Assembly: GCA_905479495.1 (NCBI GenBank)
Contig: CAJQMR010000013.1
Span: 1 to 64,000 of the forward strand
Reading direction: 5' to 3'
Length of the DNA: 64,000 bases
Origin: an uncultured Anaerolineae bacterium
Lineage (GTDB): Bacteria > Chloroflexota > Anaerolineae > Promineifilales > Promineifilaceae
Below are positions 43,691-51,849 of the stretch, piece after piece (position 1 is the first letter of the stretch; every line of letters starts with the position of its first letter). The translations under genes and the position numbers were made by a program. A model generated the notes under the pieces. The model made no database searches. It was not told the DNA's origin and saw only the letters and a list, made by a program, of their open reading frames with translations.

Positions 43691-44154
43691 ATGGCTAACT
43701 CCAAAATGCGCCGTTCAAACCCATTTTTGATCCCTTCACGGAAGGAGACCACATCTCCTACATTCATGGCGTGAACATACATGGTGCTGTGGTCAGTAGA
43801 AACATCCAGGGTCAACGTGCCCGGCGTCAGGGTAATCAGGTTGCCCAGCATGGTAATGGCCGCTTCCGAAGTGACTTCCAGAGGAATAGCCACCACGGCA
43901 GGCTGCATTTTCATCGTGGGCGACAACACCACAGCCACCACGCGCAGGCTGGAAACAACCAACTCTTTCAAAAAGAAGCCGATGAAAAAGAGAAGCAAGC
44001 GCGCGCGTTTGACGTAGCGTACGGCCGTATCTGAATGTTGGGTCAGGCGCAAAACCAAAAAGGCCAAAATGAAGCCCATAGCAAAATTGCCCGCTTCATA
44101 TTCACCCGTCAGCGCCACCCAAACAATGGCCAACAACAAATTGAGCAATAACAT
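43687..44154 (-). CDS. mrpE: Na+/H+ antiporter subunit MrpE
   Basis: 155 residues: N-terminal membrane helices, then a cytoplasmic domain with [15 protein letters not shown], the conserved MrpE motif. Overlaps mrpD by one base and mrpF by four. Needed for assembly of the complex in known systems. Confidence 0.93.
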   Translation of the reverse strand: MLLLNLLLAIVWVALTGEYEAGNFAMGFILAFLVLRLTQHSDTAVRYVKRARLLLFFIGFFLKELVVSSLRVVAVVLSPTMKMQPAVVAIPLEVTSEAAITMLGNLITLTPGTLTLDVSTDHSTMYVHAMNVGDVVSFREGIKNGFERRILELAI

Positions 44155-45671
44155 CAGGGCAATCCTCCTACAATAGTTCCTAGAACCGTCTCCACATAAA
44201 GCGATGGATTCAGCAGCTGCTCCGCTGCTTGCATTGACACCGACAAAACAAACTCAGCCCCTAAACCGATAGCTACCGTACAGGCGGCCAGGAGCATCAC
44301 GGGCGCAAAACGAATAACCCAGCCAGAATCACGCGGGGGGAACGGCCGTTCCCACTCCTCCGGCTGCTTTTTCCAATACGCCTGGGTCCAGATTTTGGTC
44401 ATGGAATAAAGCGTCAGCAGGCTAACGCCCAGGGCCACAGCCACAATAAAATAGGAATGAACTTCCAGTCCTGCCTTAATCAACGTAAATTTGGCCCAAA
44501 ACCCAGACAGCGGCGGAATGCCCGCCAGCGAAAAAGCTGAAATCAGAAATAAACCAGCCAGCAGCGGCAGCCGCACGTACAGGCCACCCAGCTTCTTCAA
44601 CTCGTATGACCCACTCACCCATTCCGTGATGCCGCTGATTAAAAATAGGTTGGTCTTCACGATAATGTGGTGGATGATGTAAAAAATAGCCCCGGCCAAC
44701 GCCAGCGGTGTAAACAAAGCCAGCCCCATCACCATGTAGCCAATCTGGCTGGTGATGTGAAACGAAAGAATGCGCCGGTAATGATTTTGTGAGGCAGCCC
44801 CCAGCACGCCGGTGACCATTGTCAAAGCGGCCAGAACCAGTAAGATGGTATGGGTGTACATCTGGTCCTGGACAAACATCAGGGTAAATACACGAATGAT
44901 GGCATACACTCCTACCTTGGTCAGCAGGCCAGCAAAAATGGCGGAAACGGCCGTTGGCGGGGTGTGGTATGCCGAAGGCAGCCAGCTAAACAAAGGAAAC
45001 AGCGCCGCCTTAATGCCAAACGCCACCAAAAACATCATCGAGAGCGTGGTGACCACACCAACCGGTGCATTTTGCAAACGCAGCGCCAAATCCGCCATAT
45101 TGAGCGATCCGGCCACACCATACAAAATACCCGCCGCCGCCAGAAAAACGGCCGAAGCCATCAGATTCAGTGTTACATACTTGATGGCCCCTTCCAGCTG
45201 GCGCTTTTCGCTGCCCAAGGCCAGCAGCACAAACGAAGCAATCAGCATCACCTCGAACCAGACGTACAGGTTGAAGATGTCCCCAGCTAAAAAGGAGCCG
45301 CACACCCCCATGAGCAAAATTTGGTACAGCGGATAGAAGCCCAGCCGCTGCCGCCCCTCATCAATATTGGCCAGCGAATACAACCCCACCACCAACCCCA
45401 TCAAAGCCGCCAACATCAGCATGATGACGGTAAGCAAATCGGCGTAAATGGTAATGCCAAAAGGCGCGTCCCAGCCACCAATTTGTACCGCCTGGGGACC
45501 AAAGCGATAGATCTGCCCAAACAGCAGCACAGCCACGCCCAGCAGCAAGATAGAGCCAATCAGGCTCACCACCCGCTGCAATTGTCGTTGATGCCAGCTC
45601 AACACAGCAAAAATGCCGGTCAGGAACGGCACTAGAATCGGGAGCAGAAGTAAAAAGTCAATCGGTATCAT
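44154..45671 (-). CDS. mrpD: Na+/H+ antiporter subunit MrpD
   Basis: 505 residues, about 14 helices, homologous to NuoN/NuoM proton-channel subunits of complex I. The key Glu of helix 5 ([10 protein letters not shown]) and the Lys of helix 7 ([14 protein letters not shown]) are present, as are HIIVKTNLF and the broken-helix region. Translocates ions as part of the Mrp complex. Separated from mrpC by 56 bases that hold a perfect hairpin, the only sizeable gap in the operon. Confidence 0.95.
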   Translation of the reverse strand: MIPIDFLLLLPILVPFLTGIFAVLSWHQRQLQRVVSLIGSILLLGVAVLLFGQIYRFGPQAVQIGGWDAPFGITIYADLLTVIMLMLAALMGLVVGLYSLANIDEGRQRLGFYPLYQILLMGVCGSFLAGDIFNLYVWFEVMLIASFVLLALGSEKRQLEGAIKYVTLNLMASAVFLAAAGILYGVAGSLNMADLALRLQNAPVGVVTTLSMMFLVAFGIKAALFPLFSWLPSAYHTPPTAVSAIFAGLLTKVGVYAIIRVFTLMFVQDQMYTHTILLVLAALTMVTGVLGAASQNHYRRILSFHITSQIGYMVMGLALFTPLALAGAIFYIIHHIIVKTNLFLISGITEWVSGSYELKKLGGLYVRLPLLAGLFLISAFSLAGIPPLSGFWAKFTLIKAGLEVHSYFIVAVALGVSLLTLYSMTKIWTQAYWKKQPEEWERPFPPRDSGWVIRFAPVMLLAACTVAIGLGAEFVLSVSMQAAEQLLNPSLYVETVLGTIVGGLP

Positions 45672-45682
45672 TGTTTAGTTAG

Positions 45683-45716
45683 AGGTGCGACGCACTTTAA
45701 GAAGTGCGTCGCACCT
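45683..45716. repeat. Perfect 15-bp inverted repeat between mrpC and mrpD
   Basis: AGGTGCGACGCACTT (45683-45697), 4-base loop, exact complement (45702-45716). There is no T-tract, so it is more likely an RNA-stability or attenuation hairpin, or a dispersed palindromic repeat, than a terminator. Confidence 0.7.
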
Positions 45717-45727
45717 GATAGTCACAA

Positions 45728-46075
45728 TTATTTATCCGTGGCGATGAGTTGATCCATATCGTCGGTGCCCACGCGCTGATAAACACGTTTAATCAGCACA
45801 ATGGCAAAAGCCTGCGCGCCAAAGCCAATGACGATGGCCGTCAGAATCAAGGCTTGCGGCAGCGGGTCGGCGAAGGGTGCAATGGGGGCAGTAAATCCTT
45901 CGGGGATGAGCGGTGGATTGCCGCGCACCAGTTCACCCATCGAAAAGATGAGCATGTTCGAGGCGTGCCCCAGCAGCGCCAGGCCAATGATTAGTTTGAC
46001 CAGGCTGCGCCGCCGGATCATGTACACGCCAGCGGCATACAGGGAGCCAACGATGATGGCCATAATGATTTCCAT
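45728..46075 (-). CDS. mrpC: Na+/H+ antiporter subunit MrpC
   Basis: 115 residues, three helices, NuoK-like. [20 protein letters not shown] is the conserved MrpC helix. Overlaps the mrpB stop by one base (TAATG). Links MrpD to the rest of the complex in known structures. Confidence 0.94.
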   Translation of the reverse strand: MEIIMAIIVGSLYAAGVYMIRRRSLVKLIIGLALLGHASNMLIFSMGELVRGNPPLIPEGFTAPIAPFADPLPQALILTAIVIGFGAQAFAIVLIKRVYQRVGTDDMDQLIATDK

Positions 46076-46521
46076 TAGATTATTCCTTCTTCCTCAACCA
46101 TGTCCTCTTCCGACAAGGTCAAAATGATAAGCATCGTTACCCCAATGACGGTGAGAAAAACGCCAATATCAAACATTAATGGGGTGCCCAGCTTGCCCAG
46201 GGCCGCATAGCTGGTCTTGCCCCACAAGGAGGTCATAAATGGGTCCTGGTTTAAAATGGGTGAGAGCAGTCCGCTGGAAACGGCCGTTAATAACCCCACC
46301 CCAATCAGTTTTAGCGGATCAAAAAAGAGTACCCGCTGCGCTTCTGGCATGCCGTAGGCGAAGCCGTACAGGGCAAACCCTGCTGAGGCAACCAATCCAC
46401 CAATAAACCCGCCACCAGGATGATGGTGCCCCCGCAGCAAAATGAAAACAGCAAACAGCAGCATCAAGGGCAACAAGTAGCGAGTCGCTGTGGTTAAAAT
46501 CAAAGATCGCATATGCTTCAC
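46075..46521 (-). CDS. mrpB: Na+/H+ antiporter subunit MrpB
   Basis: 148 residues, four helices. The loop [14 protein letters not shown] is the MnhB signature. The start directly follows the mrpA stop. An internal ATG 9 bases downstream is an alternative start. It carries a long acidic C-terminus (SEEDMVEEE), facing the cytoplasm by prediction. Confidence 0.93.
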   Translation of the reverse strand: MKHMRSLILTTATRYLLPLMLLFAVFILLRGHHHPGGGFIGGLVASAGFALYGFAYGMPEAQRVLFFDPLKLIGVGLLTAVSSGLLSPILNQDPFMTSLWGKTSYAALGKLGTPLMFDIGVFLTVIGVTMLIILTLSEEDMVEEEGII

Positions 46522-48849
46522 CTATTTCCCAGGCCGGGATTTCAGCAGGGCATACACCCCAATCGCCGCCACAGACAACACCGTTATTTCCACCATCGTG
46601 TCAAAGCCACGGAAATCCACCAGAATAACGTTGACAATATTGTGTCCCCCGGCCAACGTGTAGGTACTTTCGGCAAAAAAGTTGGTCAACACCGAAGAGC
46701 CGCTCACCGCCTGAGCCATCAACGTCAGCCCGGCCATCAACAAGCCCACAAAGCCAGCCACAACGGCATCGCGCACGCGGGTCTGCTGCGAACTAAATTG
46801 ATCAAACCGGGGCAAACGATACAACACCAGCACAAACAAAATCACGGTTAAGGTTTCAATGGCAAATTGGGTCATTGCCAGGTCAGGCGCGCTAAACAAA
46901 ATATAGAAAACAGCAATGCTGTACCCCACCACGCCCAACGCAGCCACAGCCGCCAGGCGAGATTCCACACGCACCGCCGCCCCGGCTGCGGCTAAAAGGA
47001 CCACCGCCAAAATAAGCTCTGGCAAGCCAATGCGGGTCAAGGCTAAATTCTCCCAGGCAACCTCGCCGCGAAAAACAAGCGTCCCGCCAACAAGTAAAAG
47101 CATGAAAAACATCACATAAAGCAGGTAATAACGCAGCTTGCCATTTTGGAACTTTCGGGTGAACCAATCAGCCACGCCCAACGTGCCAGCCAGCGCCCAC
47201 TGGTACAATTTGCCAGGCCCGATTTGCTGTACGGCCGTATCCAATCGCACCATACTCGGCCGCAAACGGCCGTGTACGACAAACATCCCCGCACCACCCA
47301 GCAAGGTCACCGCACTCAAGCCCAGCATCGGCGTTAGACCATGCCACAAAGCCAGGTGTACGTGCTGCTGACTACCCACAATGGCCGAGACCGCTGGCGC
47401 AATCAAGTTACCGCTGATGGCCTCGCTGCTGGCCGCCAGACCAAACGCCAGGGCCAATACACCGAGAGCCAACGGACCCAGCCACATGTTGAACGGTGTT
47501 TTATGGTGTGGTTGGGCAGCTTTGGGTTTGCCAAAAAACGGCCGTAACAGCAAAATCGCCGCCGCCGTCACCATCAGCACATTGGTCAGCAGCAGCACGC
47601 CCGTAAGCAGCAGCGCATACGACGGCAGCGCCAGTGCAGCCTCATACATCAGTTCCTTGCCGATAAAGCCCAAAAATGGTGGCAAACCGGCCATCGACAA
47701 GGTTGCCAGCAAAACAGCGACAAACGCAAAGGGCATCTTACGGCGCAGCCCGCCCAGCTGGCGCACGTCTCGCGTCCCCGTTTCATGATCGATAATGCCC
47801 GCCGCCATAAACAAGCCACCTTTGTACAAAGCATGAATGAGCAAAAAGAGAACGGCCGTTTTCAAAGCCAGCTCCGTACCAATCCCCACCAACAGCACCA
47901 GCGTCCCCAGGGCACTCACGGTTGAATAGGCCAAAATCTCCTTCAAGTCCGTCTTTTGCCAGGAAAGCCAGGCTCCCAGCAGCGCCGTGATTCCCCCCAC
48001 GATGGTTAAGGTGTAAAACCAGGCGTCCGTCTGGCCTAGCGTTGGCTGCAAGCGGCCCAGCAGATACACGCCCGCCTTCACCATTGTGGCCGAATGCAGG
48101 TAGGTGCTCACCGGGGCTGGCCCCGCCATGGCGTTTGGCAGCCAAAAATGGAACGGGAATTGGGCCGATTTGGTGAACGCCCCCAATAAAATCAAGCCAA
48201 GAATGGGTGCATAAAATGGACTTTGCAAAATGAGGTTGGCTTGCGCCTGAATCTCTTGTAAGGAGCTGCTGCCAGTAACGGCCGTTAAGCCCACCAACCC
48301 GGCCAGCATAGCCAATCCACCGGCCCCCGTCACCAGCAATGCCTGCAGCGCCGCCTTCTGCGAACTCTCTTTTTCGTGGTAAAAACCAATTAAGAAAAAT
48401 GAAGAGATAGAGGTCAGTTCCCAGGCGATAAACATGAGGAAAACGTTGTCGGCCAGCACCAAGACCAGCATAGAGGCCATAAAAATGAGGATGAAGGTGT
48501 AAAAACGGCCGATTGCTGCGTGGCCGTGCAAATAGCTGCTGGCATAAATGATCACCAATGCCCCCATGCCCGTCACCACTAGTGCCAAACACAACCCCCA
48601 GCCATCGACCACCAAGCTCAAGTTGACGTTCAGGCTGGGCACCCAGGCAATATTGGCCGTTAATATCTGGCCACTGGCTACCTCATCCACCAGGGTAAGA
48701 AAGTGTATAAACAGCCCCAGGGGCAGCAACGCCAGAAACCAACCAGTCATCTGGCGCAAAATCCGGCTCAGCCAGGGCACAATCAAGGAGAGTGTGTACC
48801 CGGACAGCAGTGCGGGCACTAATCCAGGGTCAGCGATGGCCTCATGCAT
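46522..48849 (-). CDS. mrpA: Na+/H+ antiporter subunit MrpA
   Basis: 775 residues, about 20 helices. The N-terminal two thirds is NuoL-like, with the helix-5 Glu in IAWELTSISSFFLIGFY and Lys residues in FTKSAQFPFHFWLPNAMAGP and SATMVKAGVY. The C-terminal third carries the extra MrpA modules (DUF4040/MbhE type: FSAPDLAMTQFAIETLTVILFV). It is the largest antiporter subunit and holds the ion-translocating path with D. Length is normal for the family. Its first 8 bases overlap the end of the CBS-domain gene. Confidence 0.95.
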   Translation of the reverse strand: MHEAIADPGLVPALLSGYTLSLIVPWLSRILRQMTGWFLALLPLGLFIHFLTLVDEVASGQILTANIAWVPSLNVNLSLVVDGWGLCLALVVTGMGALVIIYASSYLHGHAAIGRFYTFILIFMASMLVLVLADNVFLMFIAWELTSISSFFLIGFYHEKESSQKAALQALLVTGAGGLAMLAGLVGLTAVTGSSSLQEIQAQANLILQSPFYAPILGLILLGAFTKSAQFPFHFWLPNAMAGPAPVSTYLHSATMVKAGVYLLGRLQPTLGQTDAWFYTLTIVGGITALLGAWLSWQKTDLKEILAYSTVSALGTLVLLVGIGTELALKTAVLFLLIHALYKGGLFMAAGIIDHETGTRDVRQLGGLRRKMPFAFVAVLLATLSMAGLPPFLGFIGKELMYEAALALPSYALLLTGVLLLTNVLMVTAAAILLLRPFFGKPKAAQPHHKTPFNMWLGPLALGVLALAFGLAASSEAISGNLIAPAVSAIVGSQQHVHLALWHGLTPMLGLSAVTLLGGAGMFVVHGRLRPSMVRLDTAVQQIGPGKLYQWALAGTLGVADWFTRKFQNGKLRYYLLYVMFFMLLLVGGTLVFRGEVAWENLALTRIGLPELILAVVLLAAAGAAVRVESRLAAVAALGVVGYSIAVFYILFSAPDLAMTQFAIETLTVILFVLVLYRLPRFDQFSSQQTRVRDAVVAGFVGLLMAGLTLMAQAVSGSSVLTNFFAESTYTLAGGHNIVNVILVDFRGFDTMVEITVLSVAAIGVYALLKSRPGK

Positions 48850-49318
48850 AGATTTTCCCCTTCGCTTCCTGCATCGCGTAAGCGAGTAAATCGTCTATGT
48901 GGAGGTCGTTGATGACACGGCCGTTTTCATTGACTACCGCCACCACATCCTGGCTAGACAAAAGCAACGTATCCATCGCTTCCTCTACAGAAGTTCGCAA
49001 AGAGATTGTCATATCCTGGCTTTTGGGAATCTGTAAATCGGCAGCAAAATGTGAGCGGGCCAGACGGCGCAGCTTTCTTTCTGACAGCATCGGAAAAGGC
49101 ACGTTGAGCAAGCCTAAATGGAGCCAACCCCAAACCAATAGCTCCTTTAGATTCAAAATACCGGCCAGCATCCCCTGAGCATCAATCAAAAAGATTGACT
49201 TGCGTGTATTCTCGTCCAACAGCCGTTCTAATACAGCCTCCAGCCTCATCTCTGGCGAAACAAATAAGGCGCGCTGCGGACTATTCTCGCTAATGACAGC
49301 CACAGTTAATTGATTCAT
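48842..49318 (-). CDS. CBS-domain protein heading the Mrp operon
   Basis: 158 residues from ATG with AAGGAG nine bases upstream; a TTG 21 bases earlier would lie before that site and is rejected. Two CBS motifs: about 18-65 (FLIDAQGMLAGILNLKEL) and 105-150 (VVAVVNENGRVINDLHIDDLL), together one Bateman module. Bateman modules bind adenine nucleotides or similar ligands and gate partner proteins. Here the gene overlaps mrpA by 8 bases, so it probably senses a nucleotide or ionic state and regulates the antiporter. This is context inference. Confidence 0.85.
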   Translation of the reverse strand: MNQLTVAVISENSPQRALFVSPEMRLEAVLERLLDENTRKSIFLIDAQGMLAGILNLKELLVWGWLHLGLLNVPFPMLSERKLRRLARSHFAADLQIPKSQDMTISLRTSVEEAMDTLLLSSQDVVAVVNENGRVINDLHIDDLLAYAMQEAKGKIYA

Positions 49319-49358
49319 CTTCCTCGCTCTCCTTGCCAAATTCCGTATAAACGCAAAA

Positions 49359-49420
49359 CCGACCCTTCCCCAGGAAGCGTCGGCTAAATAATGGGATGGT
49401 GCCTCATCCAGGAGGCATCA
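49359..49420 (-). promoter_or_regulatory. Structured leader upstream of the Mrp operon
   Basis: Two hairpins in the leader of the CBS-mrp transcript: CCGAC/GTCGG with an inner TTCC/GGAA (49359-49383) and TGGTGCCTC/GAGGCATCA (49397-49420, one G-T pair). Not assignable by eye to a known riboswitch class. Confidence 0.35.
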
Positions 49421-49597
49421 AATTATTCTTTTATTTTGCAGGTACACCCATTTTCAAGCTAAAAAAGTCTGCACCCCTATTAATTTATCTTAACTTTGGT
49501 TAACGTAACATTGTAAAGGTTGAAGAAAGTTCACGATCTCACTTGTGGATAATAAACAAAAGCGTGCCCGATTTTAATATTTTCCGACTCTTCCTCT

Positions 49598-49870
49598 TCA
49601 CATGGCATTGTTCAATCTATCAATGATACGATCTAGATCGACATGGGAACTGATGTAGGTAAGCCAACCCCAAAATACAAGGAACCACAACCCAAACCAT
49701 GCTTTATGGCGATAAACTGTTAACCAAACAATCCCAGACGTAAATGGCAGATAAATCAGAAAGATCACCAAAAATGTTAGCCGGTCCATAAAAGCAAACG
49801 GAATCACAAGGCCACCACAGGCCAATGTTAAAATGATCCAGGCGACTAAATCCTTCCAGTCTCTCTTCAT
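49598..49870 (-). CDS. Small three-helix membrane protein (tandem copy 2)
   Basis: 90 residues from ATG with AGGGG six bases upstream; the frame to 49975 is only the overlap with the neighbour. WIILTL near the N-terminus and YLPFTSGIVWLTVYRHKAWFGLW in the middle are shared almost residue for residue with the next gene, so the pair arose by tandem duplication. Function unknown. Confidence 0.65.
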   Translation of the reverse strand: MKRDWKDLVAWIILTLACGGLVIPFAFMDRLTFLVIFLIYLPFTSGIVWLTVYRHKAWFGLWFLVFWGWLTYISSHVDLDRIIDRLNNAM

Positions 49871-49880
49871 AATGCCCCTG

Positions 49881-50144
49881 TTAAAACTCAACCCCAGCAA
49901 AACGGGCCAGAGCCACGCCAATATAAGGCCCAAGATAGGTGAGCCAGGCCAGATAAACCAAAAGCCACAGCCCAACCCACAACTTACGCCGATAAACTGT
50001 TAACCAGGCAATGCCAGCCGTCAGAGGAAGATAAACCAAGAAGCCAACAAGCACCGTTTGCCCATCAATAAAGGCAAATACAAGACCTGGCCCACTCAAA
50101 AACAAGGTCAAAATGATCCACCCAGCAAAGCGTTTCCAATTCAT
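49881..50144 (-). CDS. Small three-helix membrane protein (tandem copy 1)
   Basis: 87 residues, GGGAAAGGA upstream. Three hydrophobic helices; WIILTLFLSG and PLTAGIAWLTVYRRKLWVGLW match the adjacent paralogue. The genes are 10 bases apart and co-directional. No family recognised. Confidence 0.65.
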   Translation of the reverse strand: MNWKRFAGWIILTLFLSGPGLVFAFIDGQTVLVGFLVYLPLTAGIAWLTVYRRKLWVGLWLLVYLAWLTYLGPYIGVALARFAGVEF

Positions 50145-50187
50145 CGTTGCATTATCCTTTCCCTTTTAACCCAGCGTTCAGGCAGGG

Positions 50188-51243
50188 TCATTCAATTGCC
50201 GCAAATATTGGCTCCAACGCAGCAAAGAACTGTGTACTGTCTGCGAAATTCTCAGCCGTTGTCACAATCACCAAATCCAAATGGGGTATGACAAAGATAA
50301 ACTGCCCGCCAAAGCCCCAGGCAAAGTACAGGTCGTTGGTTGCCAGATTGGCCACGGCCGTATGATCATCATTAAAGCGCCACCATTGATACCCATAATG
50401 AAATCCGCTTTGTGTATCAACGATGGGTCGGGTTGATTGCTGTACCCAGTTTTCGGGAACAAGCTGCTGATCTTGCCAACGGCCGTTTTGCAAATAAAGT
50501 CGTCCAAAAAGCAGCATATCACGCGGGCGCAGCCACAAGCCCCAACCCGTGTTGGCATAACCGTCCGGCGTGCTGTCCCAGCGCCATTCATCAATGCCCA
50601 GCGGGGCAAAAAGGCGCAAAGCTACGTAACTATCGGCACGCAAATCCGTGCTGTGCTGCAAAATGCCAGAGAGCAGCATGGACGCGCCGCTGTTGTAAAC
50701 AAACACATCACCCGGCATCTCAGCCATGTTTCGATCCAGCATGTACGCTATCCAGGCAGGGCTGCGGGTCAGCTGGGTGGCATCATTGCTGTCGTTGCCA
50801 TAAATGGTGGAAAGTTCATCCCAGGCAAACCCGGCCCGCATGGTGAGCAAATCTTCCAGCGTCATCACCTCTTTGCGCGGGTCCAGGCTGCCAGTTGGCG
50901 TGTAGTCGGGGAAAAAATCGAGAACGGCCGTATCCAATCCAGCAATCGCCCCCTCATCCAAAGCAATCCCCACCGCCGCAGAAGTCACACTTTTGGTTAC
51001 AGAATAAACCGGATGCAAATCATCGGCCGCTGCCCCGCGATAATAGCCTTCCCACACCAGGTCACCGTTGGCCCACATAAGCCAGCTATCGATCTCGCCG
51101 TATTCCCCAGCGATGATGTCATCCTCCACGGCCGTCAGCGCCGCTTCGTCGAAGGTGATAGGCAGCGTAATTTCCCGGCTGTTGGTACAGCTCATCAGAA
51201 AAAGGAGGAGGCCTACGGCCGTTACCCATTTAAGAAGTCGCAT
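50188..51243 (-). CDS. Beta-lactamase-fold serine hydrolase lipoprotein
   Basis: 351 residues. A lipoprotein signal with LFLMSC (Cys 19) places it on the outer face of the membrane. The serine hydrolase motif is SVTK (S81, K84), and YNSG near 177 supplies the YxN motif of class C beta-lactamases/DD-peptidases. A late WGFGG segment is in the place of KTG. Family members are esterases, D-amino-acid peptidases or beta-lactamases; the substrate cannot be decided here. Confidence 0.85.
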   Translation of the reverse strand: MRLLKWVTAVGLLLFLMSCTNSREITLPITFDEAALTAVEDDIIAGEYGEIDSWLMWANGDLVWEGYYRGAAADDLHPVYSVTKSVTSAAVGIALDEGAIAGLDTAVLDFFPDYTPTGSLDPRKEVMTLEDLLTMRAGFAWDELSTIYGNDSNDATQLTRSPAWIAYMLDRNMAEMPGDVFVYNSGASMLLSGILQHSTDLRADSYVALRLFAPLGIDEWRWDSTPDGYANTGWGLWLRPRDMLLFGRLYLQNGRWQDQQLVPENWVQQSTRPIVDTQSGFHYGYQWWRFNDDHTAVANLATNDLYFAWGFGGQFIFVIPHLDLVIVTTAENFADSTQFFAALEPIFAAIE

Positions 51244-51355
51244 TAAAACAGTATAAAGCGGCTAATCCAATTTGCAACGGTTACTTGACGCACCTTCACA
51301 GGCAAGGTAAAAATCAATCAATCGTTTTGTTCGCAATTTTCACCAATCAGATGGA

Positions 51356-51361
51356 TAATTT
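51356..51361 (+). promoter_or_regulatory. -10 box five bases before ATG (leaderless start)
   Basis: GATAAT, then 5 bases, then ATG 51367; no Shine-Dalgarno sequence. Confidence 0.35.
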
Positions 51362-51366
51362 TCTTT

Positions 51367-51762
51367 ATGACTGATTTAACTTCCTATTACCAAACAGTAC
51401 AAAGCAAAGGCAGTTTACGTACCCCAGCCCACGCCCACCGTTGGAGCACGGCCGTTCTCAAAACACTCGGCTTTAATCTGGACGGCCGTACCAAAAAGAA
51501 GCTGGCCAAAGCGTTACCCGCTGAACTGGGTGACGACGTCAAGCGCGTTTTCTGGCTGCTGCACTTCCAAAACAAGCAGCTATCCAGCCACGAATTCCAA
51601 AACCAGGTCTCCCGCCGCAGCGGCAACAGCGACCCGCAGTTTGCCAAAACGCCCATCCTGGCCGTTTTCCACGGTGTGAAGGAACTGGTGGACAACGGCG
51701 TGCAGCAAGCCGTGGCCGACTCGCTTTCGCCAGAAGTGCGCGAGCTGTGGGAAAAAGCGTAG
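51367..51762 (+). CDS. DUF2267-like protein
   Basis: 131 residues. HRWSTAVLKTLGFNLDGR followed by KKLAKALPAELGDDVKRVF matches the DUF2267 core (an AxxALxxLxxRL helix, then xxLPxxLR). Soluble, helical. Function of the family unknown; often found with stress-related genes. Confidence 0.65.
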   Translation: MTDLTSYYQTVQSKGSLRTPAHAHRWSTAVLKTLGFNLDGRTKKKLAKALPAELGDDVKRVFWLLHFQNKQLSSHEFQNQVSRRSGNSDPQFAKTPILAVFHGVKELVDNGVQQAVADSLSPEVRELWEKA

Positions 51763-51849
51763 TTTCCAGTAATCAGTAATCGGTGAACCAGTAATCAGTC
51801 GATTAGTAACTGATTACTATATACTGAATACTGAATACTGATTCACTGA
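51763..51849. repeat. CAGTAATCAGT-type short tandem repeats
   Basis: Overlapping copies of CAGTAATC/AATCAGT and TACTGAATAC/ATACTGAT in the gap between genes. The same kind of repeat (GATTACTGATTAC) occurs inside the large gene near 61010-61040. Confidence 0.6.

Noticed and set aside
45683..45716. Hairpin between mrpC and mrpD as a transcription terminator
   Set aside because: No T-tract on either strand, and it lies inside an operon whose downstream genes need the same transcript.
47783..48592. 269-codon minus-strand frame inside mrpA
   Set aside because: Shifted frame of mrpA; the translation lacks membrane helices and any family likeness.
49359..49420. Known Na+ or c-di-AMP riboswitch in the Mrp leader
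   Set aside because: Only two simple hairpins could be drawn; no conserved aptamer core could be matched by eye.
50437..51246. 269-codon plus-strand frame
   Set aside because: Antisense to the beta-lactamase-fold lipoprotein, which has lipobox, SxxK and YxN motifs.
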